This document shows, one piece after another, positions 1 to 7,502 of a stretch of 35,632 nucleotides of DNA (positions are counted from its first letter, which is position 1; each line of letters begins with the position of its first letter). This DNA comes from Crocinitomicaceae bacterium. Lineage in GTDB: Bacteria; Bacteroidota; Bacteroidia; Flavobacteriales_D; Crocinitomicaceae. The stretch is from the NCBI GenBank assembly GCA_017984635.1, contig JAGNZC010000028.1:1-35632 (forward strand), written 5' to 3'. The notes under the pieces were generated by a model. The model was not told the origin of the DNA. It did not search any database and saw only the letters and a list, made by a program, of their open reading frames with translations. The position numbers were made by a program, and so were the translations under genes.

Positions 1-274
1 CTATGAAAACAATTCGCAAGGAAATTGCAGAAATTGAAAATGGCCATGCTGACAAGAAAACAATTTATTGAAAAATGCACCGCATACAGCTGATTGTATT
101 ATCAATATGGATTGGAATTACCCTTACACTCCACAAGAAGCTGTTTATCCAGCAGCTTATTTGAAAGAGTTTAAATATTGGGTACCTGTTCGTCGTGTTG
201 ACAATGCTTTTGGAGACCGTAACTTAGTATGTTCGTGTCCTTCAGTAGAAAGTTACAGAATAACAGAAGCGTAA
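1..274 (+). CDS. gcvP: Glycine dehydrogenase (decarboxylating), C-terminal fragment, frameshifted
   Basis: This is the 3' end of the P-protein of the glycine cleavage system, the PLP enzyme that decarboxylates glycine and passes the aminomethyl group to the H-protein. The last 68 residues (68-274) carry the hallmark tail: LKNAPHT, the Tyr-Pro-rich segment, then GRVDN-like RRVDNAFGDRNLVCSC. Upstream, the matching family sequence (AMKTIRKEIAEIENGHADKK) is in a different frame, starting at position 3, and hits a TGA at 69-71. One extra T in the TT at 68-69 would join the two frames as TIYLKNAPHT. So either the gene is broken by a one-base deletion in a short T run, or the base was lost in sequencing. 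The 5' part lies outside the window. The identity is secure; whether the gene is a pseudogene cannot be decided here. Confidence 0.9.
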
Positions 275-297
275 TGCGTTTTTAAATAGAAAATTAA

Positions 298-325
298 AGG
301 CTGATTCATAGAATCAGCCTTTTTT
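298..325 (+). terminator. Rho-independent terminator after gcvP
   Basis: A perfect 10-bp stem AGGCTGATTC/GAATCAGCCT with an ATA loop is followed by a T run (321-325). It lies 23 nt after the gcvP stop. The opposing gene ends at 327, so it may also stop transcription from that side, although the T tract is better on the plus strand. Confidence 0.9.
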
Positions 326-326
326 G

Positions 327-1031
327 TTATAATGAAATTGTTTCGCCTTGTTGTAGAAATTTTATTTTCGTGTTGACATTGTTTGTATTCACGTATTTTT
401 TTTGTGCGAGTAATTCAACGATTCCTTTCCCAACTTTTTGTTCATCATGCGTGGACAGTAAAACTGCACTTTTAGATTTTCGCAATAATTTTATTGCTGC
501 TGAATATCCTAAATTTATCTTTCCACCTAAAAAGAAAGGTAATTGGTAACGTGTAGTCGTTGTTATTAATACAGCAGCTTTTGGAATATTGGTTGCTTTA
601 GAGCCATGAGGGGCATATAAAATGGAAGCGCTTCCATGTTGTATATGGAAAGCATTGTGAACTAAATCAAACATTGAACCTCCTTTAATTAATTGAATCT
701 GATAAGGCGCATTTTCAATTAAAATATATGTTTCAAAATGACCCCATTTTTTGATTTTATTGACTACTTTTTTTGTGCCAATTATAGGTATAGATTTGTC
801 AAATTGTACCAAAGTTTCTTTATTACAATGATCTGTAAATGGATTAGATATAAAAATATAATCAGGTGTTTTGATTTCTGAAACAGCTGGTTGATTCGTT
901 TTATGGTATTGAGTACTGAACCACGGAGCAATGTCAATTTGATAAGGTGTAAACCAAGGATCAATCATTAGTGTGGTCTCAGTAAAATCAATCAACCAAG
1001 ACGAATCGTCATTTAGTTTTGTGATTTTCAT
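327..1031 (-). CDS. Metallo-beta-lactamase-fold protein with degenerate metal motif
   Basis: The 234-residue protein has the pattern of UlaG/L-ascorbate-6-phosphate-lactonase-like metallo-beta-lactamase-fold proteins. An N-terminal strand ends in IDPWF (residues 24-28), then comes the signature loop ISNPFTDHCN (61-70), and a late STHDEQK segment sits near the C-terminus. In active members the loop reads HxHxDH. Here the first position is Asn63 and the second Phe65, while Asp67 and His68 remain, so the usual dinuclear metal site looks incomplete. No signal peptide is visible, which suggests a cytoplasmic protein. It is the last gene of a minus-strand unit, 43 nt after the glycosyltransferase stop. 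No substrate can be inferred, and a non-catalytic role is possible. Confidence 0.7.
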   Translation of the reverse strand: MKITKLNDDSSWLIDFTETTLMIDPWFTPYQIDIAPWFSTQYHKTNQPAVSEIKTPDYIFISNPFTDHCNKETLVQFDKSIPIIGTKKVVNKIKKWGHFETYILIENAPYQIQLIKGGSMFDLVHNAFHIQHGSASILYAPHGSKATNIPKAAVLITTTTRYQLPFFLGGKINLGYSAAIKLLRKSKSAVLLSTHDEQKVGKGIVELLAQKKYVNTNNVNTKIKFLQQGETISL

Positions 1032-1074
1032 ACGCCAAATTAAAAATAATTTTTTAAATCAGCAAAATTTAGTT

Positions 1075-2193
1075 TTAAAAAGTAGCTTTAATTTCTTTCC
1101 AAACAATTGCAGCTGAGTGATCCCAACTAAATAATTGACTGCGATTTAAGCCTTCTGTGCGCAATTGATGTTGAAGTTCGTTTGATTGTTCCAATTGGTT
1201 CATTTTCTCTGTAATTTCAGCTATATTGAACGGATTACAATACAAAGCAGCCGAACCAGCAACTTCAGGAAGCGATGTTAAATTTCCAGCAATAATTGGA
1301 GTACCACATTGCATTGCCTCTAATAAAGGTATCCCAAATCCTTCAAAATATGGAACATATGTCAAGGCTAAAGCGCTAGCCATCAATTTCGCCAAGTTTT
1401 CAAGAGGTAAATGTCCAGTAAATATGATTTCTTTAGTATATTCATCAGGGATTGATAATTGGCATTTTGAGTCTTTCCAAAGTGATGTCCCGACTATCAG
1501 TAATTTCGTTGTTGAATTGTTGGATTGCTTGAATTGAATAAAAGCATTAATCAAACGTTGGACATTTTTCCGAGGATGGATAGCTCCTACAAAAATAAAA
1601 TAGGGTTCGCCGTCACTATATTTTAATTTTGTTTCACTTTTTAGTTCTTCAGCAATGGGTTTAAACAATTCAGATGCGCCATTCCACGCAACTGTAATTT
1701 TAGAAGCATCAATACCATATTTTTGCTGAATATCCGCTTTTGAATAGTTTGAAACTGTAATTATTTTAGTTGCTTTTCGCGCATATTTTGGAAAAAAATA
1801 GCGTAAATAGGTGCGCGAAAAATAGGGTAGATCTTTCGGATAATGTTCAAAGTTGATATCGTGTATCACACCAATTTGTGGAATTTTAGCACCCAATGAT
1901 AAATACCCATCAGGCGAAAAAAACACATCAATTTTATATTTTTTCAACGCTTTTTTCAACGAAAATTCATACCAAATCGCATGTAAAAACGGGTGTCGAG
2001 CTGGAGGTGAAACAATTACTCCTTTTACATTTTCGCTAAAAATAAATTTAGTATCAAAAGGACGATCAAAGAAAAACACAAATTGATGTTCAGGATGTTG
2101 TGCAACCAATCGTTTACATACTTCATACGTATACCAGCCAAAACCTTCCATTTTGGTAGTCAATAAAAAACGTGTATTTATTCCAATAATCAA
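1075..2193 (-). CDS. Glycosyltransferase family 4 (GT-B fold)
   Basis: This is a retaining GT4-type glycosyltransferase of about 372 residues, predicted to transfer a sugar from a nucleotide-sugar donor during surface glycan assembly. The N-terminal acceptor domain starts with a GINTRFLL strand and an EGFGWYTYE loop. The C-terminal donor domain starts near FVGAIHPRKNV and contains the EX7E motif EGFGIPLLEA (from about residue 284), then CGTPIIAGNLTSLPEVAG. I place the start at a TTG (2193), two bases after the upstream gene's stop, because family members begin M-x-IGINTR. A longer reading to 2262 would overlap the upstream gene by 67 nt and adds no conserved sequence. Position and orientation indicate co-transcription with the hydrolase at 2196-2843. 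The acceptor is unknown. Confidence 0.88.
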   Translation of the reverse strand: MIIGINTRFLLTTKMEGFGWYTYEVCKRLVAQHPEHQFVFFFDRPFDTKFIFSENVKGVIVSPPARHPFLHAIWYEFSLKKALKKYKIDVFFSPDGYLSLGAKIPQIGVIHDINFEHYPKDLPYFSRTYLRYFFPKYARKATKIITVSNYSKADIQQKYGIDASKITVAWNGASELFKPIAEELKSETKLKYSDGEPYFIFVGAIHPRKNVQRLINAFIQFKQSNNSTTKLLIVGTSLWKDSKCQLSIPDEYTKEIIFTGHLPLENLAKLMASALALTYVPYFEGFGIPLLEAMQCGTPIIAGNLTSLPEVAGSAALYCNPFNIAEITEKMNQLEQSNELQHQLRTEGLNRSQLFSWDHSAAIVWKEIKATF

Positions 2194-2195
2194 AC

Positions 2196-2843
2196 TTAGA
2201 AATTGTAGATGTAATTCGTTTTTTTCTCTTGACCAATCGATGTGGTTGGTCCGTGACCACAATAGACTACCGTATCTTCAGGCAATTTAAACAGTGTGTT
2301 GAAAATACTCTCTTTTAATATCGTTATGTCACCTCCAGGTAAATCAACGCGACCAAAACTACCGTTGAATAGCACATCTCCATTGATAACAAATTGATTT
2401 TCTTCGTTATAAAACACAACGTGACCAGGAGCATGTCCAGGAGTATACAATACCTTTAATTCAATTCCACCAAAAACTAGATGTTGTTGATCTTCTAGGT
2501 AATGTGTTGGTTCTGGTGATATTTCATATCCTTCAAATCCATATAAATGTGCATAATTACTAACAGAATTCAAGGTTGGTAAGTCTAATTTATGCAAATA
2601 ATAGGGGATTTCAAATGTGCGTTGAACAAAGGCGTTTCCCAATACATGATCAATGTGAGCGTGCGTGTTTAACAAAGCAATTGGTTTTAAATCATTTGCT
2701 GAGATAAACTCTAAAAGAGCTTGTTGTTCCTCGCGGGTATAACATCCAGGATCGATAATCACACAGTTTTTCAACGCGTCGTATAAAACAACTGTATTTT
2801 CTTGAAAGCCATTAAAAGTAAATGTTTCGATAAAAATTTTCAT
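2196..2843 (-). CDS. MBL-fold hydrolase, GloB/YcbL-like (glyoxalase II family)
   Basis: This 215-residue metallo-hydrolase keeps all expected metal ligands: HAHIDH at residues 61-66, TPGHAPGH at 134-141, Asp156 in NGDVLF, and His197 in YCGHGP. The C-terminal GQEKKTN is typical of the short bacterial YcbL-like relatives of hydroxyacylglutathione hydrolase, which lack the extra C-terminal substrate-binding domain of classical GloB. Likely reaction: hydrolysis of a thioester such as S-lactoyl-glutathione or another thiol conjugate, in the cytoplasm; the natural thiol is unknown. It is the first gene of the minus-strand unit with a TAnnTTTG promoter just upstream. The next gene starts two bases after its stop. 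Confidence 0.88.
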   Translation of the reverse strand: MKIFIETFTFNGFQENTVVLYDALKNCVIIDPGCYTREEQQALLEFISANDLKPIALLNTHAHIDHVLGNAFVQRTFEIPYYLHKLDLPTLNSVSNYAHLYGFEGYEISPEPTHYLEDQQHLVFGGIELKVLYTPGHAPGHVVFYNEENQFVINGDVLFNGSFGRVDLPGGDITILKESIFNTLFKLPEDTVVYCGHGPTTSIGQEKKTNYIYNF

Positions 2844-2863
2844 TGTTTTATTTTTTTGGTTTG

Positions 2864-2871
2864 CAAAGTTA
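2864..2871 (-). promoter_or_regulatory. Bacteroidota -7 promoter box (TAACTTTG) for the hydrolase/glycosyltransferase unit
   Basis: On the minus strand TAACTTTG matches TAnnTTTG and ends 20 nt before the ATG at 2843. No clear -33 TTTG is visible. It is divergent from the promoter at 2950. Confidence 0.65.
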
Positions 2872-2949
2872 ATCTTTTCTATTCGTAGTTTGATATGCAG
2901 TGGACTTAAAAATCAAAGTATTTTTAACTTTTTCAACAAGCAAATTGGT

Positions 2950-2957
2950 TATATTTG
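2950..2957 (+). promoter_or_regulatory. Bacteroidota -7 promoter box (TATATTTG) for the lipoprotein-galE-tatD unit
   Basis: TATATTTG matches TAnnTTTG and ends 15 nt before the ATG at 2973. No convincing -33 element; only a T-rich stretch around 2921-2933. Confidence 0.65.
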
Positions 2958-2972
2958 TAAAAAAATAGCATT

Positions 2973-3506
2973 ATGAAATATACCTTAATTTTTGTGATCG
3001 GATTGTTTGCCGTAAGCTGCGGAATGAAAGTTCCTTACACGAATCAAGTTCGTGAAGATTTTAGTTTGGATTCGAACAAGCAATTAAAAAAAGTTCAGTT
3101 TTATACTTCTGCAACCATTATTTTAGAGAAAAGTAAATCTTCTCAAAATCAAGAAACTAGCGGAGATGGTGCATTGGTGACAAGTTCAAACAGAAATTCA
3201 AATAGAATTATTATTCCTGCTCAAACGAAATGTATTTTCGAAGATTTTGGACCAAATGGAGAGACGGGTATTCGTTTTGAAATGGGAACAGGTAAAGTAT
3301 TGTACTTCAATGTTCGTCCCAACCAAACCAATGGGAAATACTACATGTCAGCCGAATGGACTGCTGATAAAGGTGGGAAAATTGTATACGGAGAAGAAAC
3401 GTTTTACATTTCATCATTTACAGGCAATACGTATTTGTTAGTGAAAATGAGAAAACTACAAAAAACAAAACGTAAAGACAGAGTTGTAAAAGGATTGAAA
3501 GTTTAA
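2973..3506 (+). CDS. Putative lipoprotein of unknown function
   Basis: A 177-residue protein with a lipoprotein signal peptide: MKYT, a hydrophobic stretch, and a lipobox FAVSC with Cys16 as the acylation site. The mature part starts with a short polar tether, has a Ser/Asn/Gln-rich linker (about residues 55-75) and ends in a very basic tail (KLQKTKRKDRVVKG). I recognise no domain. It is the first gene of the unit with galE, which starts one base after its stop, so the two are probably translationally coupled. That gives only a weak link to sugar or envelope functions. It is probably anchored to the outer or inner membrane facing the periplasm. Confidence 0.8.
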   Translation: MKYTLIFVIGLFAVSCGMKVPYTNQVREDFSLDSNKQLKKVQFYTSATIILEKSKSSQNQETSGDGALVTSSNRNSNRIIIPAQTKCIFEDFGPNGETGIRFEMGTGKVLYFNVRPNQTNGKYYMSAEWTADKGGKIVYGEETFYISSFTGNTYLLVKMRKLQKTKRKDRVVKGLKV

Positions 3507-3507
3507 A

Positions 3508-4536
3508 ATGGATAAAAAAACAATTTTAGTTACAGGTGGAGCGGGATATATTGGTTCACACACCATTGTAGAATTGGTTCAAAAAGGATTTCATCCGATT
3601 ATTATTGATGATTTCAGAAATGCAAATCAAACAGTAATAGCTGGTTTAACTGACATTTTAGGATTTTGTCCTACTATTTATCAAGTTGATGTTTGCAACG
3701 CTTCTGCATTAGAACCTATTTTTAATAATCATACCATCCACGGTATTATTCATTTTGCAGCATACAAAGCGGTTGGCGAATCGGTGGTTGACCCTTTGAA
3801 ATATTATAGAAACAATTTGCAAGGCTTAGTAACAATTTGTGAATTAGCGTTGAAATATCAAGTTAATAATTTTGTTTTCTCTTCGTCTTGTACAGTTTAC
3901 GGAGAACCAGATGGTTTGAAAGAAGTCGACGAAGTGACGCGCTTATCGAAAGCAAATTCTCCTTATGGTAACACGAAATTGATTGGCGAACAAATTTTGG
4001 TAGATGTGCAAGCACAGAACCCACAATTTAAATGTATCAATCTTCGCTATTTCAACCCAATTGGCGCACATCCATCTGCAAACATTGGTGAATTTCCAAT
4101 AGGAACACCATCCAATTTATTGCCCTATATTACTCAAACAGCAATCGGAAAACGTGAGAAATTAACTGTTTTTGGGAATGATTATCCAACACCTGATGGC
4201 ACATGCATTCGTGATTACATTCATGTTTCAGATTTAGCGAATGCGCATGTTGCTGCATTGAACTTGCTTGGAAATACAGAAAACCCATTGTTTGAGGCAA
4301 TCAATATTGGTACAGGCAAAGGAACAAGTGTAAAAGAAATCGTTGACTTGTTTGAAGCGAATACGCACCAAAAATTAAATTGGGAAATTGGGGAGCGTCG
4401 TCCAGGTGATGTGGTAGAAATTTTTGCTAACGCTAAAAAAGCAAATGATTTATTGAATTGGAAGGCCAACTTTACGGTTGAAGATGCAATCATTCACGCT
4501 TGGAATTGGGAAAAAAAATTGGCGGGGAATGATTAA
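3508..4536 (+). CDS. galE: UDP-glucose 4-epimerase
   Basis: An extended short-chain dehydrogenase of 342 residues, the usual GalE length. It interconverts UDP-glucose and UDP-galactose in the cytoplasm using tightly bound NAD. Visible signatures are the Rossmann motif GGAGYIGSH (residues 10-18), HFAAYKAVGES (82-92), the catalytic Ser in SSSCTVYG (125-132), Tyr153 and Lys157 in SPYGNTK, and RYFNPIGAHPS followed by RDYIHVSDLA, both typical of GalE. It starts one base after the lipoprotein gene, and its last eight bases overlap the next gene. It likely supplies UDP-galactose for surface polysaccharide. Activity on UDP-GlcNAc as well cannot be excluded. Confidence 0.95.
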   Translation: MDKKTILVTGGAGYIGSHTIVELVQKGFHPIIIDDFRNANQTVIAGLTDILGFCPTIYQVDVCNASALEPIFNNHTIHGIIHFAAYKAVGESVVDPLKYYRNNLQGLVTICELALKYQVNNFVFSSSCTVYGEPDGLKEVDEVTRLSKANSPYGNTKLIGEQILVDVQAQNPQFKCINLRYFNPIGAHPSANIGEFPIGTPSNLLPYITQTAIGKREKLTVFGNDYPTPDGTCIRDYIHVSDLANAHVAALNLLGNTENPLFEAINIGTGKGTSVKEIVDLFEANTHQKLNWEIGERRPGDVVEIFANAKKANDLLNWKANFTVEDAIIHAWNWEKKLAGND

Positions 4537-5269
4537 ATTTTGTTTCATTACTATTTTCTTTTTCAGTGCTTTTCAAGTTGTATCAATGCCAGAAGATTCA
4601 ACATTGATTTCTCGTCACAGACCAGGAATATTTTGGTATTTCAATGGGTTTAAACCAGTTAAATTTGCTGCTATTCGCAAATACGATCGACTCATTTTTG
4701 ATGTAGGTTACAATTCTTGGAACGGAGATCAAGCTACTTTTTCTAACCGATGGAATTCAATTGGAATCACCACTAATTTACTTTTCGATATTCCAATGGA
4801 TGCCAATAATCAATTTTCAATTGGTACAGGTATTGCCCATACTTGGTCACACATCGTTCACGATCCATCGATGAAGTTTTATACCTATTCCAACCAAACA
4901 TTTTTTGGAAATGTTCCTTCAACTGTCTATTTTAATGATCAAAGTTTCAATGGACATTCGCTTTCTATTCCTCTAGAATTGCGTTTTAGGACAAAAGGAT
5001 GGAAACATGTTAAAGTACATTTAGGAGGTAAAATCGGATATCAATTGAATGTATATTCGAAAGCTACACGTAATGATGAAAATGGTCAATACGTGGAGAC
5101 TAATTCTAATTTTGGCGATGTGAATCGTTTCATTTATTCTGCTCATGCGCGAATTGGTATCCGCAATTGGGCAATGTTTGCATCGTATCAATTTAATCCT
5201 GTTTTTTCACATCCTTCAAGTGTGAAATTGAACCTTTTTCAAATCGGATTGTCACTTTCTATCTTTTAA
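4529..5269 (+). CDS. Exported protein, probable outer-membrane beta-barrel
   Basis: I choose the ATG at 4529, which overlaps the end of galE by 8 bases and is preceded by a G-rich GGCGGGG. It gives a clean signal peptide (MIKFCFITIFFFSAF, then QVVS). The mature protein of about 225 residues is rich in alternating aromatic/polar strands and Gly/Asn turns, such as IGTGIAHTWSH, and ends in a strand LNLFQIGLSLSIF with a C-terminal Phe. This is the pattern of a small outer-membrane beta-barrel. An in-frame start at 4478 would put extra polar residues before the signal and is unlikely. No family is recognised. It is co-transcribed with galE and tatD. Confidence 0.75.
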   Translation: MIKFCFITIFFFSAFQVVSMPEDSTLISRHRPGIFWYFNGFKPVKFAAIRKYDRLIFDVGYNSWNGDQATFSNRWNSIGITTNLLFDIPMDANNQFSIGTGIAHTWSHIVHDPSMKFYTYSNQTFFGNVPSTVYFNDQSFNGHSLSIPLELRFRTKGWKHVKVHLGGKIGYQLNVYSKATRNDENGQYVETNSNFGDVNRFIYSAHARIGIRNWAMFASYQFNPVFSHPSSVKLNLFQIGLSLSIF

Positions 5270-5272
5270 ATC

Positions 5273-6046
5273 ATGTATTTTATTGACACACACACGCATC
5301 TTTATTCCAGTGAATTTGATACTGATAGAACAGAGGTTGTTGAATATGCTATCAAAGCTGGAGTAAAAACACTTTTATTACCAAATATTGATGTTGCATC
5401 TATTGAGCCCATGTATAGTTTATGTGCGGAATTCCCTCTAAATTGTTTTCCAATGATGGGTCTGCATCCTGGATATGTCAACGAAAATTGGGAAAACGAT
5501 TTGGCGCAGATTAAACAAGCACTTTTTGAAAAAAAGAATTACGCAGTAGGGGAAATCGGAATGGATTTGTATTGGGACAAGACATTTATTGAAGAACAAA
5601 AAAAAGCTTTTCACATTCAAATTGAGTGGGCTAAAGAGTTGAATTTACCTATTGTTATTCATGCGCGTGAAGCATTTGACGAAATTTTCGAAATCCTTGA
5701 TGAATTGAATGATGCAACTTTAAGGGGTGTATTCCATTGTTTTACTGGCACACTTGAACAAGCACATAAAATTCAATCGTATGGTGGTTTTTACCTTGGA
5801 ATTGGTGGCGTCTTAACTTACAAAAAGAGCGAATTACCAACCGTTTTAGCTGAAATTCCCCTCGAGCAATTAGTATTAGAAACAGACGCACCTTATTTGC
5901 CACCGACACCACACAGAGGAAAACGCAATGAAAGCCAATTTCTATTACATGTTGCAGAAAAAGTTGCTGAAGTGAAAAATTGTTCGTTGATGGAAGTTGC
6001 TAGAATTACATCAGAAAATGCTGAGAAATTGTTTCAGTTGAAATAA
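5273..6046 (+). CDS. tatD: TatD-family metal-dependent hydrolase (DNase)
   Basis: A 257-residue TIM-barrel hydrolase of the TatD/YcfH/YjjV family, the usual length. Metal ligands are visible in order: DTHTH (Asp5, His7, His9), Glu94 in GEIGMD, His130 in VIHARE, His155 in FHCFTG, and Asp205 in ETDAPYLPP. Family members are 3'-5' exonucleases or DNases involved in DNA repair or turnover; the exact substrate here is not known. It starts three bases after the preceding gene's stop and is the last gene of the unit, followed by a hairpin terminator at 6063-6092. Confidence 0.93.
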   Translation: MYFIDTHTHLYSSEFDTDRTEVVEYAIKAGVKTLLLPNIDVASIEPMYSLCAEFPLNCFPMMGLHPGYVNENWENDLAQIKQALFEKKNYAVGEIGMDLYWDKTFIEEQKKAFHIQIEWAKELNLPIVIHAREAFDEIFEILDELNDATLRGVFHCFTGTLEQAHKIQSYGGFYLGIGGVLTYKKSELPTVLAEIPLEQLVLETDAPYLPPTPHRGKRNESQFLLHVAEKVAEVKNCSLMEVARITSENAEKLFQLK

Positions 6047-6062
6047 TAAGGCTTTAATTTTC

Positions 6063-6092
6063 TTTACAATATTGCAATGTTGTAAATTTTTT
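6063..6092 (+). terminator. Terminator after tatD
   Basis: TTTACAA and TTGTAAA arms enclose a self-complementary ATTGCAAT, so 6063-6086 is an almost perfect palindrome with one T-G wobble. It is followed by six T residues and lies 16 nt after the tatD stop. Confidence 0.8.
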
Positions 6093-6436
6093 CTTCATCA
6101 ATAATCCACGATTATTCTTCAATCATTCTTGTTTCAACTAATAGCAATCAAACTAGAACTACAAAAGGGAAGTATCTCTACTTCCCCTTCACCTAAAACC
6201 TAACCTGATTATCTTGAAACCACTCTATGTTAATCGATACAAAGAAACATCAGAATAATAGAAGTTTTTATTTTTTTTATTCATACTACTCCAATATACA
6301 AGTACTGGCGTAGTTATGTCTATGTAGTAATACTTATTTAATGGCTGAACACTCTCTTTTCAAACAATTTTTACTTTTTTTGAGGCCATTTATTTTTAAT
6401 AACGTAGCTTTGATTTTTCTTTAAACGAACAACTAT
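6093..6436 (+). other. Gene-free stretch between tatD and asparaginase
   Basis: No credible ORF. It holds a perfect 8-bp hairpin GGGAAGTA/TACTTCCC with a TCTC loop at 6167-6186 that has no T tract, a loose TACTAC/GTAGTA inverted pair near 6283-6330, and the asparaginase promoter at its right end. A small RNA is possible but I cannot identify one. Confidence 0.5.
6377..6412 (+). promoter_or_regulatory. Promoter of the asparaginase unit (-33 TTTTTG, -7 TAGCTTTG)
   Basis: A T-run ending in TTTG (6377-6382) and TAGCTTTG (6405-6412) fit the Bacteroidota -33/-7 promoter pattern. The ATG at 6437 is 24 nt downstream of the -7 box. Confidence 0.72.
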
Positions 6437-7462
6437 ATGGCGCAACCATCTATTTTGATGCTTTATACTGGAGGTACGATTGGCATGATAAATGACCCTA
6501 AAACAGGTCAATTAATCAGCTTTGATTTCAAACACATGCACGAACACGTACCTGAAATCAATCGTTTAAATGTTGCACTTACCACCATTAGTTTTGATCA
6601 TCCGATTGATTCATCGGAAATGGATCCGAAAGCATGGACGAAAATGGCAGATATCATTGCTGAAAACTACGAACAATACGATGGTTTTGTTATTTTACAT
6701 GGTTCTGACACCATGGCGTTTACAGCTTCAGCATTGAGTTTCATGTTGCAAGGATTAAGAAAACCAGTGATTTTAACAGGTTCTCAACTGCCAATTGGTA
6801 CTATTCGTACCGATGGGAAAGAAAATTTAATCACAGCCATTGAAATTGCTGCAGATAAAGATGAAAAGGGTGGTGCGATTGTTCAAGAAGTGGCCGTATA
6901 TTTTGAATATTCTTTATACCGTGGCAATCGTTGTTCTAAAATATCTGCCAATCAGTTTGAAGCGTTTGCATCTCCCAATTTTGCTGAATTAGCCAAAGCA
7001 GGTGTAAACATCGCATACAATTACAATCAATTGTTTCGGACAAATTTACCAGAATTCACTTATTACCCACAACTTAATACGAACGTGGGCTTATTGAAAA
7101 TTTACCCGGGTTTTCCAGCAGCTGGATTTGCTAGTTTATTCGATACGGATACCATCAAAGCCCTCGTAATAGAAACATTTGGAGCTGGAAACGCACCAAG
7201 TAATGAAGTCTTTCGATACTACATTCAAGCGTATTTACAACGAGGTGGAATTATACTCAATGTTACCCAATGTAGCTCTGGATCTGTGCAACAAGGAAAA
7301 TACCAAACGAGTTCTTTTTTCAATGAAGCAGGAGTAATCAGTGGTAAGGATCTCACAACCGAAGCAGCAATCACCAAATTAATGCATTTAGTAGGCCAAG
7401 ATAGTTCTAAAGAAGAACTAATTGAAAAGTTAAATGACTCACTTTGTGGGGAAATGGGTTGA
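6437..7462 (+). CDS. ansA: Type I (cytoplasmic) L-asparaginase
   Basis: Hydrolyses L-asparagine to aspartate and ammonia. The 341-residue protein has the two asparaginase signatures: TGGTIG at residues 11-16 with nucleophile Thr11, and LHGSDTMAFTASAL at 88-100 with Asp91 and Thr92. TGSQLPIGTIRTDG follows (114-127). There is no signal peptide, which fits the cytoplasmic type I enzyme rather than the periplasmic type II. It heads a unit with a lipoprotein gene (7503) and a GyrI-like gene (8251), with its own promoter upstream. A role in asparagine catabolism or nitrogen supply is likely; glutaminase side activity is possible. Confidence 0.93.
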   Translation: MAQPSILMLYTGGTIGMINDPKTGQLISFDFKHMHEHVPEINRLNVALTTISFDHPIDSSEMDPKAWTKMADIIAENYEQYDGFVILHGSDTMAFTASALSFMLQGLRKPVILTGSQLPIGTIRTDGKENLITAIEIAADKDEKGGAIVQEVAVYFEYSLYRGNRCSKISANQFEAFASPNFAELAKAGVNIAYNYNQLFRTNLPEFTYYPQLNTNVGLLKIYPGFPAAGFASLFDTDTIKALVIETFGAGNAPSNEVFRYYIQAYLQRGGIILNVTQCSSGSVQQGKYQTSSFFNEAGVISGKDLTTEAAITKLMHLVGQDSSKEELIEKLNDSLCGEMG

Positions 7463-7502
7463 TTTATTCGTTATTACAAATTCAAAGCTTTTAGAATTTA
7501 AT

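Noticed and set aside
1226..1537. 103-codon plus-strand frame inside the glycosyltransferase
   Set aside because: Antisense to a well-supported gene, no motif.
4221..4493. 90-codon minus-strand frame inside galE
   Set aside because: Shadow of a strongly conserved gene on the other strand.
6283..6330. Riboswitch in front of asparaginase
   Set aside because: Only a loose TACTAC/GTAGTA inverted pair; no known riboswitch core is recognised, and it lies upstream of the promoter box.
7434..7502. Extended N-terminus of the second lipoprotein
   Set aside because: It overlaps asparaginase and would put a polar stretch ahead of a clear lipoprotein signal.
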